From Lachnospira sp. UBA5912 (GTDB taxonomy: Bacteria > Bacillota > Clostridia > Lachnospirales > Lachnospiraceae): DNA of 12,464 nucleotides. Below the pieces are notes generated by a model. It saw only the letters and a list, made by a program, of their open reading frames with translations, was not told the origin of the DNA and ran no database searches. Where the stretch lies: the NCBI GenBank assembly GCA_002435585.1, contig DJDY01000201.1, positions 1 through 12,464 of the forward strand, given 5' to 3'. A program made the position numbers and the translations under genes. Below, one piece after another: positions 6,206 through 12,464 of the stretch (position 1 is its first letter; every line of letters starts with the position of its first letter).

Positions 6206-7744
6206 CTAGAACTGATTCTCCCTAAAAAACTCCCTCTTCCTCTCAATCATCTCATCAATTCTGTCAATGTAGTTTCTTACATCCTTAACATTTTCAATTC
6301 TCTCAATTCTTACTGAATGATTGTCATCACTTTCATTGTGAAATACGACCTTGGAGCTTGCACCGGCACCACAGGCAATTATTGTCTGTTTTTCCTCCAT
6401 TATAAGTATGTTGTATATGCACTCCTTGCCTTCCCTGGCATATCCTACATTTTCAAAGTTACCAGCCATATTCTTCTGACGATACATATAGTAAGGCTGC
6501 ATATCAAGATTTCTGGCAGTTTCTTCGGTCATCCTTATTATCTCATCTGTATTCTTGGTTGAAAGCTGCTTGTACTTATCTCTCCATATGTTAAGTGCTG
6601 CTGCCCTCTTTATTGCAAGTGAATGTACTGTAAGACTTTCTGGCTTCATAGCCTCTATTTCGCTTAGTGTATGCTTGACTTCATCAACATCCTCGCCGAC
6701 AAGACCAAGTATTATATCCATATTTATATTTTCAAAGCCCTCTTCTCTTGCCATATTGTATACATTTTTAATCTGCTCAACTGTGTGCTTTCTTCCAATA
6801 AGGTCAAGTGTCTTCTGGTTCATCGTCTGTGGATTAATTGATATTCTTCCTACATTGTGCTTCTTTAACACCTGAAGCTTATCAAGTGTTATGCTGTCAG
6901 GTCTGCCCGCTTCAACTGTGAACTCGTGGCAGCCATCTATATCAAACAGTCTCTTAAGCTCTGTTATAAGTCTGTCAAGCTGCGCCGCACTGAGTGTTGT
7001 AGGTGTGCCTCCACCAAAGTATACTGTATCAAGTCTTCTTCCCTTCATCGACTCTGACACAAACTCCATCTCTTTTATCAGTGCATCAAGATATCTATCT
7101 ACATAATCCTTATAAGCTCCAAGTGCATATGAAGAAAATGAGCAGTACAGACATATACTTGGACAGAATGGTATACCTATGTACAGACTGTATCCATTCT
7201 TATAATCTATACGGTTAAGTATATCCATTTCTTTCTTTGCAACTTTAAGTGCAAGTTCTGCTTTTTCCTCACTTGCTTTATGCTTATCCATAAAATGCTT
7301 CTTTATCGTATCTTCACTCTCACCATCTTCAAGCATTACATACGCTATTTTACTTGGACGTACACCAGTAAGATATCCCCATGGAAGTGTTTTTCCCGTC
7401 TTTTCGCTAAGATAATCATAAAGGTATGACTTGAACTTATCGTGCATCTGGCTCTTGTTAAGACCTGTGACATCTGGGACTTTTATGTCAATTATCATGT
7501 CATCCTCGCCTATATTGTTACAAGTAGTCATATTATTTTTACTATTGTTATTACTACATTTGCCATTATCATTAATACAGCTACTATTGTTATCAATGCG
7601 CTCATTATTATCGCTATTACACATTCCATTATGATTACTATAGTCACCTTTATACGCCGTAACCTCTGTTCTTGGGTAGAATGAACGCACAAGAACTATG
7701 GCATCATCATAAAATGTATTGTCATCTATTTTAATATATATCAT
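6206..7744 (-). CDS. hemZ: Coproporphyrinogen dehydrogenase HemZ (radical SAM)
   Basis: This 512-residue protein is of the HemZ/HemN-like radical SAM family, which carries out or is related to oxygen-independent oxidation of coproporphyrinogen III in haem synthesis. Visible motifs are the 4Fe-4S ligands C194, C198 and C201 (CPSICLYC), YFGGGTPT (242-249), EFTVEAGRPDSI (274-285), SINPQTMN (302-309), MDIILGL (342-348), YYMYRQKNMAGNFENVGY (418-435) and the C-terminal YNILIMEE. The last two are typical of HemZ rather than HemN or HemW. The ATG at 7744 follows a GAGAGGA site, so the TTG at 7759 is not preferred. An Asn/Ser-rich low-complexity insert occupies about residues 35-78, between the N-terminal domain and the conserved part. 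It lies 35 bases downstream of the MBL gene, presumably in one operon. In many Clostridia hisS/aspS follow; here they do not. Confidence 0.92.
   Translation of the reverse strand: MIYIKIDDNTFYDDAIVLVRSFYPRTEVTAYKGDYSNHNGMCNSDNNERIDNNSSCINDNGKCSNNNSKNNMTTCNNIGEDDMIIDIKVPDVTGLNKSQMHDKFKSYLYDYLSEKTGKTLPWGYLTGVRPSKIAYVMLEDGESEDTIKKHFMDKHKASEEKAELALKVAKKEMDILNRIDYKNGYSLYIGIPFCPSICLYCSFSSYALGAYKDYVDRYLDALIKEMEFVSESMKGRRLDTVYFGGGTPTTLSAAQLDRLITELKRLFDIDGCHEFTVEAGRPDSITLDKLQVLKKHNVGRISINPQTMNQKTLDLIGRKHTVEQIKNVYNMAREEGFENINMDIILGLVGEDVDEVKHTLSEIEAMKPESLTVHSLAIKRAAALNIWRDKYKQLSTKNTDEIIRMTEETARNLDMQPYYMYRQKNMAGNFENVGYAREGKECIYNILIMEEKQTIIACGAGASSKVVFHNESDDNHSVRIERIENVKDVRNYIDRIDEMIERKREFFRENQF
7511..7642 (-). 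repeat. Asn-rich low-complexity insert coding segment in hemZ
   Basis: About 44 codons (residues 35-78) are dominated by AAT/AAC, AGT/AGC and GAT, giving runs such as NNSSCINDNGKCSNNNSKNN. The DNA is imprecise trinucleotide-repeat-like sequence. It sits between two conserved HemZ segments and stays in frame. Confidence 0.7.
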
Positions 7745-7750
7745 TATTAT

Positions 7751-7757
7751 TCCTCTC
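7751..7757 (-). promoter_or_regulatory. Ribosome binding site that sets the hemZ start
   Basis: GAGAGGA on the minus strand lies six bases from the ATG at 7744, supporting MIYIKIDD as the N-terminus rather than the upstream TTG at 7759. Confidence 0.7.
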
Positions 7758-7779
7758 AATTATCTATAAACACAAAAAA

Positions 7780-8406
7780 CTACACCAAAAACGGATTATT
7801 CACTCTCTCATATCCCACACTCGTACCTTCACCATGTCCCGGATATACTTTGGTATCATCTGGAAGCACCATTATCTTATCCTTTATGGAGCGTACTATT
7901 GCGCTCATGCTGCCACCCGGAAAGTCTGTTCTTCCAACTGAACCGCAGAATAATGTATCACCCGAAAACAGTACTCCGATATCTTTTATATAATAGCATG
8001 TTCCACCCTCTGTATGTCCCGGTGTATGAAGTGCCTCTATATCAAAGCCTGCAAGCTTTAACACGTCACCGTCATTGTGCCATACGTCCGCCTTTACTGA
8101 CAGGTTCATTCCATATGACTCACCAAGATTAATGTGTGGCTGTTCAAGTGTATTTTTCTCATCACATGATGCGTATACATTCACACCATATTTTTCTCTT
8201 ATATCATCTGCTGCCATAATATGGTCAAAATGCCCGTGTGTTAATAATATTCCCTTAAGCTCACAGCCTGACTCGTCTATCATCTTACTTATCTCATCTG
8301 CACGGTCTGCCGGATCGATAAGTACACACTCTTTAGTATCTTCGTTACATAAAAGGTAGCAGTTTGTGCCCACCATTCCTAATATTCTTGAATCAATCCT
8401 GTACAT
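7780..8406 (-). CDS. MBL-fold metallohydrolase, glyoxalase II-like
   Basis: This 208-residue metallo-beta-lactamase-fold hydrolase has the complete dinuclear metal site: T-H57-G-H59-F-D61-H62, H131 (HTPGHT), D150 (FSGDTLF) and H191 (YPGHG). The GSVGRTDFPGGS segment (155-166) is characteristic of the YcbL/GloB-like subgroup of hydroxyacylglutathione-hydrolase-type enzymes. The substrate is not known; thioesters or related small molecules are inferred from the family. The ATG at 8406-8404 has a strong AGGAGGG site at 8411-8417. The frame is open to 8460, but that extension overlaps a terminator hairpin and is rejected. The gene sits between relA and hemZ as in many Clostridia. Its 5' leader holds an intrinsic terminator and the palindromic element, so it may be controlled separately from relA. 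Confidence 0.9.
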   Translation of the reverse strand: MYRIDSRILGMVGTNCYLLCNEDTKECVLIDPADRADEISKMIDESGCELKGILLTHGHFDHIMAADDIREKYGVNVYASCDEKNTLEQPHINLGESYGMNLSVKADVWHNDGDVLKLAGFDIEALHTPGHTEGGTCYYIKDIGVLFSGDTLFCGSVGRTDFPGGSMSAIVRSIKDKIMVLPDDTKVYPGHGEGTSVGYERVNNPFLV

Positions 8407-8410
8407 ATAT

Positions 8411-8417
8411 CCCTCCT
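8411..8417 (-). promoter_or_regulatory. Ribosome binding site that sets the MBL hydrolase start
   Basis: AGGAGGG on the minus strand, four bases from the ATG at 8406, is the only strong site near this gene. It fixes MYRIDSRIL as the N-terminus. Confidence 0.8.
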
Positions 8418-8430
8418 GATTTATATCCTT

Positions 8431-8467
8431 AAAAAAGCCGTTATCAAGAAAATATCCCAATAACGGC
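8431..8467 (-). terminator. Rho-independent terminator in the leader of the MBL gene
   Basis: On the minus strand GCCGTTAT (8467-8460), a 15-base loop and ATAACGGC (8444-8437) form a perfect 8-base stem followed by six Ts (8436-8431). It lies 14 bases before the MBL ribosome binding site. It could end the relA transcript, or act as an attenuator if the structured element upstream (8481-8673) controls it. Confidence 0.8.
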
Positions 8468-8480
8468 TGAATTATATTTT

Positions 8481-8673
8481 ATGATACCAGGGTCAAAAGG
8501 TCTACACCCACATGAGCTTGCTCATAGGTGTGTGTATGACTTTGTGACCCGCCCCAATATGAGCATAAAAGTGGGATAATAGTCCCACGATATGCGAATA
8601 TTGGGTAGAATTGTGGGAGTGCGTAGCACGGAACAATTCGTAAGTATCATAGTTGGGGGCTTTTGACCCCAAC
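8481..8673. ncRNA. Candidate structured RNA or palindromic intergenic repeat between relA and the MBL gene
   Basis: About 190 bases are almost entirely accounted for by complementary arms. Outer pair: ATGATAC (8481-8487) with GTATCAT (8644-8650). Inside are three branches. Branch 1: GGGTCA (8490-8495) with TGACCC (8545-8550), ACACC (8504-8508) with GGTGT (8527-8531), and ATGAG (8512-8516) with CTCAT (8521-8525). Branch 2: CCCAATAT (8553-8560) with ATATTGGG (8598-8605), GCATA with TATGC, and GTGGGA (8571-8576) with TCCCAC (8583-8588). Branch 3: GAATTGT (8608-8614) with ACAATTC (8633-8639), and GTGC with GCAC. A last hairpin GTTGGGG (8652-8658) with CCCCAAC (8667-8673) closes the element. It looks visibly richer in G and C than the flanking DNA. 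Orientation is unresolved. A minus-strand leader RNA or a MITE/REP-like repeat are the main alternatives. I do not recognise a known riboswitch class. Confidence 0.55.
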
Positions 8674-8726
8674 ATCATTTTATTTTAAAGTAACTGTCTG
8701 CTTCACGCAGCCGCTCTCTTTTCTTA

Positions 8727-8771
8727 TGTGCTGGCTATCTGATAATCTGATAACTCTGAACCACCAGCACA
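8727..8771 (-). other. Stem-loop immediately after the relA stop codon
   Basis: Perfect 8-base arms TGTGCTGG (8727-8734) and CCAGCACA (8764-8771) flank a 29-base loop and begin directly after the relA TGA. The loop contains two adjacent copies of ATCTGATA (8737-8744 and 8745-8752). No U-tract follows on the minus strand, so this is a 3' stem-loop rather than a proven terminator. Confidence 0.45.
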
Positions 8772-11075
8772 TCAGCCTGTAGCTCTCTCAATATCTGTCA
8801 CACCATCTATCTTTCTTAGCTTATCAATAAGTCTGTTAAGTTCTTCTTTACCTGATACGACAAATCCCAGGTTAATAGTTGCGATATTCTTCTTATTAAC
8901 ACGGCTGTTCATGAATCTTACATCGATATTGGCTTCTGTAAACAATCTTGATATATCAACAATAAGGCCTTTGCGGTTACCTGCAAATATGTTTATCTCT
9001 GCGCTATACTTCTCATCCTTATTCTCTGTCTGTTCCCATTCTGCTTCAATAAGCCTTGCACGCTCACTGGCTGGGAAGTTAAGTATGTTGATGCAATCTG
9101 TTCTATGGATTGATATACCTCTTCCTCTTGTAACAAAGCCTACTATCTCATCACCAGGAACAGGATTACAACACTTGGAGAATCTTACAGCAACATCATG
9201 GATTCCTTTTACTACAATTCCACCTTTGCCTTTTTTATTATCTTTCTCCTTTTCCTTACTCTCACTTGCTACTATCTGTTCAAGTGCCTGTTTGTCTGTA
9301 ATCTCAGCCTTCTTGGTCTTCTGATATTCTTCATTTAGCTTGTTAACTATCTGACCTTCTTTTAAAGCACCATGACCAACAGCTGCCATGATTGAATCCC
9401 AGTCTTTATAACCATACTTCCTTAATGCTTTCTCAACGAATTCAGGCTTGTTTATCTCTGAAAGGACTATACCTTTACTCTTGCAATAATTAGATATAAG
9501 CTCCTTACCCTTTATTATGTTATCTTCCTTAAGTTCCTGCTTAAACCACTGGTTTATCTTATTACGTGCCTGGGTTGACTTAACCATAGATAACCAGTCA
9601 CGGCTTGGTCCCTTGGAATTCTGTGAAGTAATAATCTCTATTCTGTCACCATTTTTTATCTCATAATCAATATTTACAAGCTTTCCGTTAACTCTTGCAC
9701 CAACCATCTTGTTACCTACAGCACTATGAATACTGTAAGCAAAATCAATAGGATTAGAGCCGGCTGGAAGTGTCTTAACATCTCCCGTAGGTGTAAAACA
9801 GTATACTGAATCCGAGAAAAGGTTAAGGTCGTTCTTGATAGATGATAAGAACTCTTTATTATCTGACATATCTCTCTGCCACTCAAGTATCTGTCTTAAC
9901 CAGCTAAGCTTAGCCTCTTCATTCTTATTGGACTCTCCTGTTTTGCCTTCCTTATACTTCCAATGGGCTGCAATACCATACTCAGCTATTCTATGCATCT
10001 CGTATGTCCTTATCTGAACTTCGAAAGGTTGTCCATTAGATGCAATAAGCGTTGTATGAAGTGACTGGTACATATTAGGCTTAGGCATAGCTATATAATC
10101 CTTGAATCTGCCAGGTATAGGCTTGTACATTTCATGTATGACACCAAGTGCCGCATAACAGTCCTTTACAGTATCTACCTTGATACGGACTGCAAATATA
10201 TCATATATCTGGTCAAGTGTCTTATTCTGGTTAACCATTTTTCTGTATATTGAGAAGAAATGCTTGACTCTGCCGTCTATCTCAGCTTCTATACCGGCAT
10301 TGCTTATATGCATTCCTACTTCTTTGATGATACTCTTTATAAATGCTTCTCTTCCCGGTCTGTTAATATCAACCTGCTTTACAAGGTCGTTATAAGTATC
10401 GGGCATAAGATATTTCATGGAAAGATCATCAAGCTCTACTTTTATCTTAGATATACCAAGTCTGTGAGCAATAGGAGCATATATATCCATAGTTTCCCTT
10501 GACTTCTCAACCTGCTTAGCTGGTGACTGATACTGCATTGTACGCATATTGTGAAGTCTGTCGGCAAGTTTTATAAGGATAACTCTTATATCTTTTGCCA
10601 TAGCAAGGAACATTTTCCTTAAATTCTCAGCCTGTACTTCTATCTTATCATGCTGATAATTAAGCTGTGTAAGCTTTGTAACACCATCTACAAGAAGTGC
10701 TACTTCATCGCCAAACTCCCTTGCTACATCTTCACTTGTCATGGCTGTATCTTCAACAACATCGTGAAGCAGACCTGCTATGATAGATTCTTTGTCAAGC
10801 TCAAGCTCCGCCAATATAATAGCAACACACAAAGGATGAATGATATATGGTTCACCTGATTTTCTAAACTGTCCTTCATGTGCCTGTTTTGCAACCTTGT
10901 ATGCACGCTCTATATCTGAAAGGTCAGATGATGGATGATAAAGTTTTACTTTCTCAATAAGGTCTGCATAAAGCTCTTCAGGACTTGTAAAATCTGCCGG
11001 AGTATCTACCGATTTTTCCACCTTGCTTGTCTTAATATTCTTGTTTCCTGCTAATTCTATACTGCTCTCTGGCAT
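8772..11075 (-). CDS. relA: Bifunctional (p)ppGpp synthetase/hydrolase Rel
   Basis: This 767-residue long RelA/SpoT homologue makes and breaks the stringent-response alarmone (p)ppGpp. It has every expected domain in order. The HD hydrolase has H80, the H104-D105 pair in LLHDVVEDT, and KLADRLHNMRTM (169-180). The synthetase (about 263-372) has RFKDYIAMPKPNMYQSLH (323-340) and EVQIRT (352-357). The TGS domain (about 424-485) starts VYCFTPTGDVKTLPAGS. The zinc-finger-like CC motif is at 635-636 with H657 and C661. The C-terminal ACT domain spans about 692-765. An intact HD site together with RxKD in the synthetase loop indicates a bifunctional Rel rather than a synthetase-only RelA. The ATG at 11075 is preceded by GGGGAGAG (11081-11088). 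Length and motifs are normal for Firmicutes; nothing is broken. It heads the relA-MBL-hemZ cluster. Confidence 0.97.
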   Translation of the reverse strand: MPESSIELAGNKNIKTSKVEKSVDTPADFTSPEELYADLIEKVKLYHPSSDLSDIERAYKVAKQAHEGQFRKSGEPYIIHPLCVAIILAELELDKESIIAGLLHDVVEDTAMTSEDVAREFGDEVALLVDGVTKLTQLNYQHDKIEVQAENLRKMFLAMAKDIRVILIKLADRLHNMRTMQYQSPAKQVEKSRETMDIYAPIAHRLGISKIKVELDDLSMKYLMPDTYNDLVKQVDINRPGREAFIKSIIKEVGMHISNAGIEAEIDGRVKHFFSIYRKMVNQNKTLDQIYDIFAVRIKVDTVKDCYAALGVIHEMYKPIPGRFKDYIAMPKPNMYQSLHTTLIASNGQPFEVQIRTYEMHRIAEYGIAAHWKYKEGKTGESNKNEEAKLSWLRQILEWQRDMSDNKEFLSSIKNDLNLFSDSVYCFTPTGDVKTLPAGSNPIDFAYSIHSAVGNKMVGARVNGKLVNIDYEIKNGDRIEIITSQNSKGPSRDWLSMVKSTQARNKINQWFKQELKEDNIIKGKELISNYCKSKGIVLSEINKPEFVEKALRKYGYKDWDSIMAAVGHGALKEGQIVNKLNEEYQKTKKAEITDKQALEQIVASESKEKEKDNKKGKGGIVVKGIHDVAVRFSKCCNPVPGDEIVGFVTRGRGISIHRTDCINILNFPASERARLIEAEWEQTENKDEKYSAEINIFAGNRKGLIVDISRLFTEANIDVRFMNSRVNKKNIATINLGFVVSGKEELNRLIDKLRKIDGVTDIERATG

Positions 11076-11296
11076 CTAATCTCTCCCCTCGTATATCTAT
11101 AATTCGGGTGCACAGCCTGTATATGACTGCTTTTTTATATTTATATATTTTGTTTATATTATCTTCTTTTATTATATTTTTCTTTGTAAATCTTTTGTTG
11201 ATTCATAATAGATATAATGCTCAGAAGATATTTTGCTTTTCATTTATAATACCTTTTGAAACTTTAATCATAATGCATGAATCAAAACAATATATA
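11076..11296. other. AT-rich gap upstream of relA
   Basis: These 221 bases, strongly A/T-rich, must carry the relA promoter if relA is not read from the isomerase gene. Several TATAAT-like hexamers occur on the minus strand, but I found no pair with a convincing -35 at 17 bases, so none is called. An inverted repeat TGATTCAT/ATGAATCA has its right arm at 11276-11283. The plus-strand hydrophobic ORF at 11108-11314 has no ribosome binding site and is not called. Confidence 0.4.
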
Positions 11297-12133
11297 TTAT
11301 ACCTCTGCGTATAATTTTTCCATAAACTCTCTTGTAGCTACTGCATTTTCCGGTACAGTGTTCTCAAGTGTGCAGTGTACATATGGCTTATATTCCTTAA
11401 TCTTCTTAAGTAAAAGTGGATAATTAAGTCCTCCTGTTCCTGCTGCTATTGACTTAAGCTCATCACCCTCAACTACATAATCCTTGCAGTGGACAACTGC
11501 TATATCCTTTAATAACAGGTCAAATGCTTTCTCAATAATCTCATCCTGCTTATCTATATTTCCAACATAAAGAAGATTAACAGGGTCAAATATTATCTGG
11601 AGATTAGGCGAATCGATAGCGTCTAATACCTTTCTTGCTCTCTCAACTGTATTGACAATATGCTTCCATACTGGCTCTATAGCTACTATGACACCAAACT
11701 GTTCTGCATACTTAACTATAGGTCTTAAGTTATCTATAAAACACTGAAGTGCCTCATCTGAATGGTTAGCTGGTTCATACTTATACTCTTCGTTGACAGC
11801 ACCTGTTTCTGTTCCGACTACTCCACATCCAAGTATACTTGCAAATCTTATATGTGCCTTGTACTTTTCAACTATTTCCTTATGCTTTTCTGGATTAGGA
11901 TTACATAAGTTAAGGTAACATCCTAGAACTGCCACATCTACTTTATTCTCTGCACATAATTCCTTGATGTACATAGCTAGTCCAGGTGTCATTGTTTCAA
12001 CCCCCGGCTTGAATTCCTTTATAGACTTTGTTAAAGCTATATGCATACAATGAAATCCCTGTTTATGTATGTTTGGGATAAGCTCATTAAGTGGTGCATA
12101 TGCAACATCATGTGCCCTGATACCTATTCTCAT
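11297..12133 (-). CDS. Sugar phosphate isomerase/epimerase-like TIM-barrel protein
   Basis: This 278-residue protein is of the xylose-isomerase-like TIM-barrel family (AP endonuclease 2 superfamily), which isomerises or epimerises sugars or sugar phosphates using a divalent metal. Probable metal and catalytic residues at the usual strand ends are E153 (VAIEPVW), D183 (IIFDPVNLL), H215 (VVHCKDY) and E257 (HCTLENT). The N-terminus MRIGIRAHDV and the VVGTETGAV strand fit the family. The ATG at 12133 has GGAGG at 12145-12141; upstream in-frame codons to 12211 lack such a site. It is a single gene with its own promoter about 110 bases upstream and relA about 220 bases downstream. The actual substrate cannot be told; the family includes myo-inositol, hexulose-phosphate and other uncharacterised epimerases. 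Confidence 0.85.
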   Translation of the reverse strand: MRIGIRAHDVAYAPLNELIPNIHKQGFHCMHIALTKSIKEFKPGVETMTPGLAMYIKELCAENKVDVAVLGCYLNLCNPNPEKHKEIVEKYKAHIRFASILGCGVVGTETGAVNEEYKYEPANHSDEALQCFIDNLRPIVKYAEQFGVIVAIEPVWKHIVNTVERARKVLDAIDSPNLQIIFDPVNLLYVGNIDKQDEIIEKAFDLLLKDIAVVHCKDYVVEGDELKSIAAGTGGLNYPLLLKKIKEYKPYVHCTLENTVPENAVATREFMEKLYAEV

Positions 12134-12140
12134 AATATAT

Positions 12141-12145
12141 CCTCC
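12141..12145 (-). promoter_or_regulatory. Ribosome binding site that sets the isomerase start
   Basis: GGAGG on the minus strand, seven bases before the ATG at 12133, fixes MRIGIRAHD as the N-terminus. Confidence 0.75.
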
Positions 12146-12167
12146 ATTCCTATACACTCCTATATAT

Positions 12168-12223
12168 GATATGCCACATATCTGTACATTGTGTACAATT
12201 ATTAATACCATTTGCTTACAGGT
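12168..12223 (-). promoter_or_regulatory. Hairpins in the isomerase leader
   Basis: In the predicted 5' leader, GATATG/CATATC (12168-12173 and 12177-12182) forms a tight 6-base stem with a 3-base loop. Further upstream, AATACC and GGTATT arms form a second 6-base stem near 12200-12223. Two TGTACA copies lie between them. These could be an operator or a leader structure, but both stems are short and AT-rich. Confidence 0.3.
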
Positions 12224-12245
12224 ATTGCTTACTGTTGATACTTAT

Positions 12246-12274
12246 ATTTTAAATATTTATAATGTAGCTGTCAA
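12246..12274 (-). promoter_or_regulatory. Sigma-A-type promoter of the isomerase gene
   Basis: On the minus strand a perfect TTGACA (12274-12269), a 17-base spacer and TAAAAT (12251-12246) predict a start near 12239 and a leader of about 106 bases to the ATG at 12133. Confidence 0.75.
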
Positions 12275-12427
12275 AATATCTTTTAACTTCATATCTATTG
12301 CATAGTTTTATTTAAAATCCATATATTTATATCATTTTAACATATCAATGCTAAAATGTCACTTATAAGTTCAATTTAGCACTAATTTTATCCTACTATA
12401 ATGTTCATAATATTACTGTTTAGTTAA

Positions 12428-12443
12428 GTCAACGTAAGTTGAC
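12428..12443. repeat. Short inverted repeat near the right edge
   Basis: GTCAAC (12428-12433), loop GTAA, GTTGAC (12438-12443). This perfect 6-base inverted repeat lies about 150 bases upstream of the isomerase promoter. It could be an operator for this gene or for something beyond the window. The rest of 12275-12464 holds no gene that I can see. Confidence 0.35.
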
Positions 12444-12464
12444 GAACGGACGATATAAGATACA

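Larger units (their letters stand above)
8407..8771. other. relA - MBL intergenic region
   Basis: This 365-base gene-free stretch lies between two minus-strand genes that are usually closely spaced. From relA onward on the minus strand it holds a stem-loop touching the relA stop (8727-8771), a small CTGC/GCAG hairpin near 8696-8710, the palindromic element (8481-8673), the terminator (8431-8467) and the MBL ribosome binding site. I see no ORF, tRNA or T-box here. Confidence 0.6.

Noticed and set aside
6317..7684. Several plus-strand open frames across hemZ
   Set aside because: They are antisense shadows of a gene with clear family motifs.
7745..7759. hemZ start at the upstream TTG
   Set aside because: It overlaps the GAGAGGA ribosome binding site that serves the ATG at 7744.
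8407..8460. N-terminal extension of the MBL protein to 8460
   Set aside because: The extension is the terminator hairpin and its T-tract read as codons; the strong RBS belongs to the ATG at 8406.
8407..8771. T-box or another known riboswitch upstream of the MBL gene
   Set aside because: No T-box-type GGTGG-ACC-GCG segment or other riboswitch core I know is present, although the terminator layout is similar.
11108..11314. Plus-strand hydrophobic 68-codon frame
   Set aside because: It starts with GTG without a ribosome binding site, overlaps the 3' end of the isomerase gene, and its hydrophobicity is what T-rich DNA gives by chance.
1..12464. CRISPR array, tRNA or rRNA genes, complete insertion sequence
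   Set aside because: No regularly spaced repeats, cloverleaf-type sequences or IS ends were seen. The Rpn gene is transposase-named but has no recognisable terminal inverted repeats around it.

Overview
The window is AT-rich, low-GC Firmicutes DNA, most likely from a Lachnospiraceae-type gut Clostridium. The genus is not resolvable from sequence alone; Lachnospira/[Eubacterium] eligens or relatives are only a guess. The basis is the bifunctional Rel - metallo-beta-lactamase-fold hydrolase - HemZ gene order, a clostridial arrangement, with strong GGAGG-type ribosome binding sites and housekeeping proteins of clostridial type. Five intact or partial genes read on the minus strand, one on the plus strand, and one large minus-strand gene is broken.

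Layout, left to right. (1) 1-152: the first 50 codons of rfbF (glucose-1-phosphate cytidylyltransferase), reading out of the window. (2) 153-874: a gene-free 720-base stretch with two back-to-back near-consensus promoters (343-371 minus, 379-407 plus) and a third promoter candidate (769-797) close to the next gene. (3) 875-1936: an Rpn/PD-(D/E)XK 'putative transposase' nuclease. It is followed by a hairpin at 1956-1986 that separates it from the convergent defence-type gene. (4) 2042-6101 (minus): a restriction-endonuclease-like domain fused to a STAND/NACHT-type NTPase with a helical-repeat C-terminus. This is the architecture of Avs-like anti-phage proteins. It is interrupted by a one-base frameshift and a TAG codon just before the Walker A motif. 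(5) 6206-7744 hemZ, 7780-8406 MBL-fold hydrolase and 8772-11075 relA, all minus. (6) 11297-12133: a sugar phosphate isomerase/epimerase-like TIM barrel with its own good promoter at 12246-12274.

How the genes may work together. relA, the MBL hydrolase and hemZ form a conserved housekeeping neighbourhood (stringent response, a glyoxalase II-like hydrolase, a radical-SAM coproporphyrinogen enzyme). In many Clostridia this cluster runs on into hisS/aspS. Here a possible anti-phage gene lies directly downstream of hemZ, followed by a nuclease-transposase gene, which suggests an accessory insertion next to a conserved operon.

The most unusual non-coding signal is the 365-base gap between relA and the MBL gene. 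It holds a compact multi-helix palindromic element (8481-8673) with mutually exclusive or pseudoknot-forming arms. A textbook minus-strand intrinsic terminator (8431-8467) follows, lying just upstream of the MBL ribosome binding site. It could be a leader regulatory RNA or an intergenic palindromic repeat; the sequence alone does not decide.
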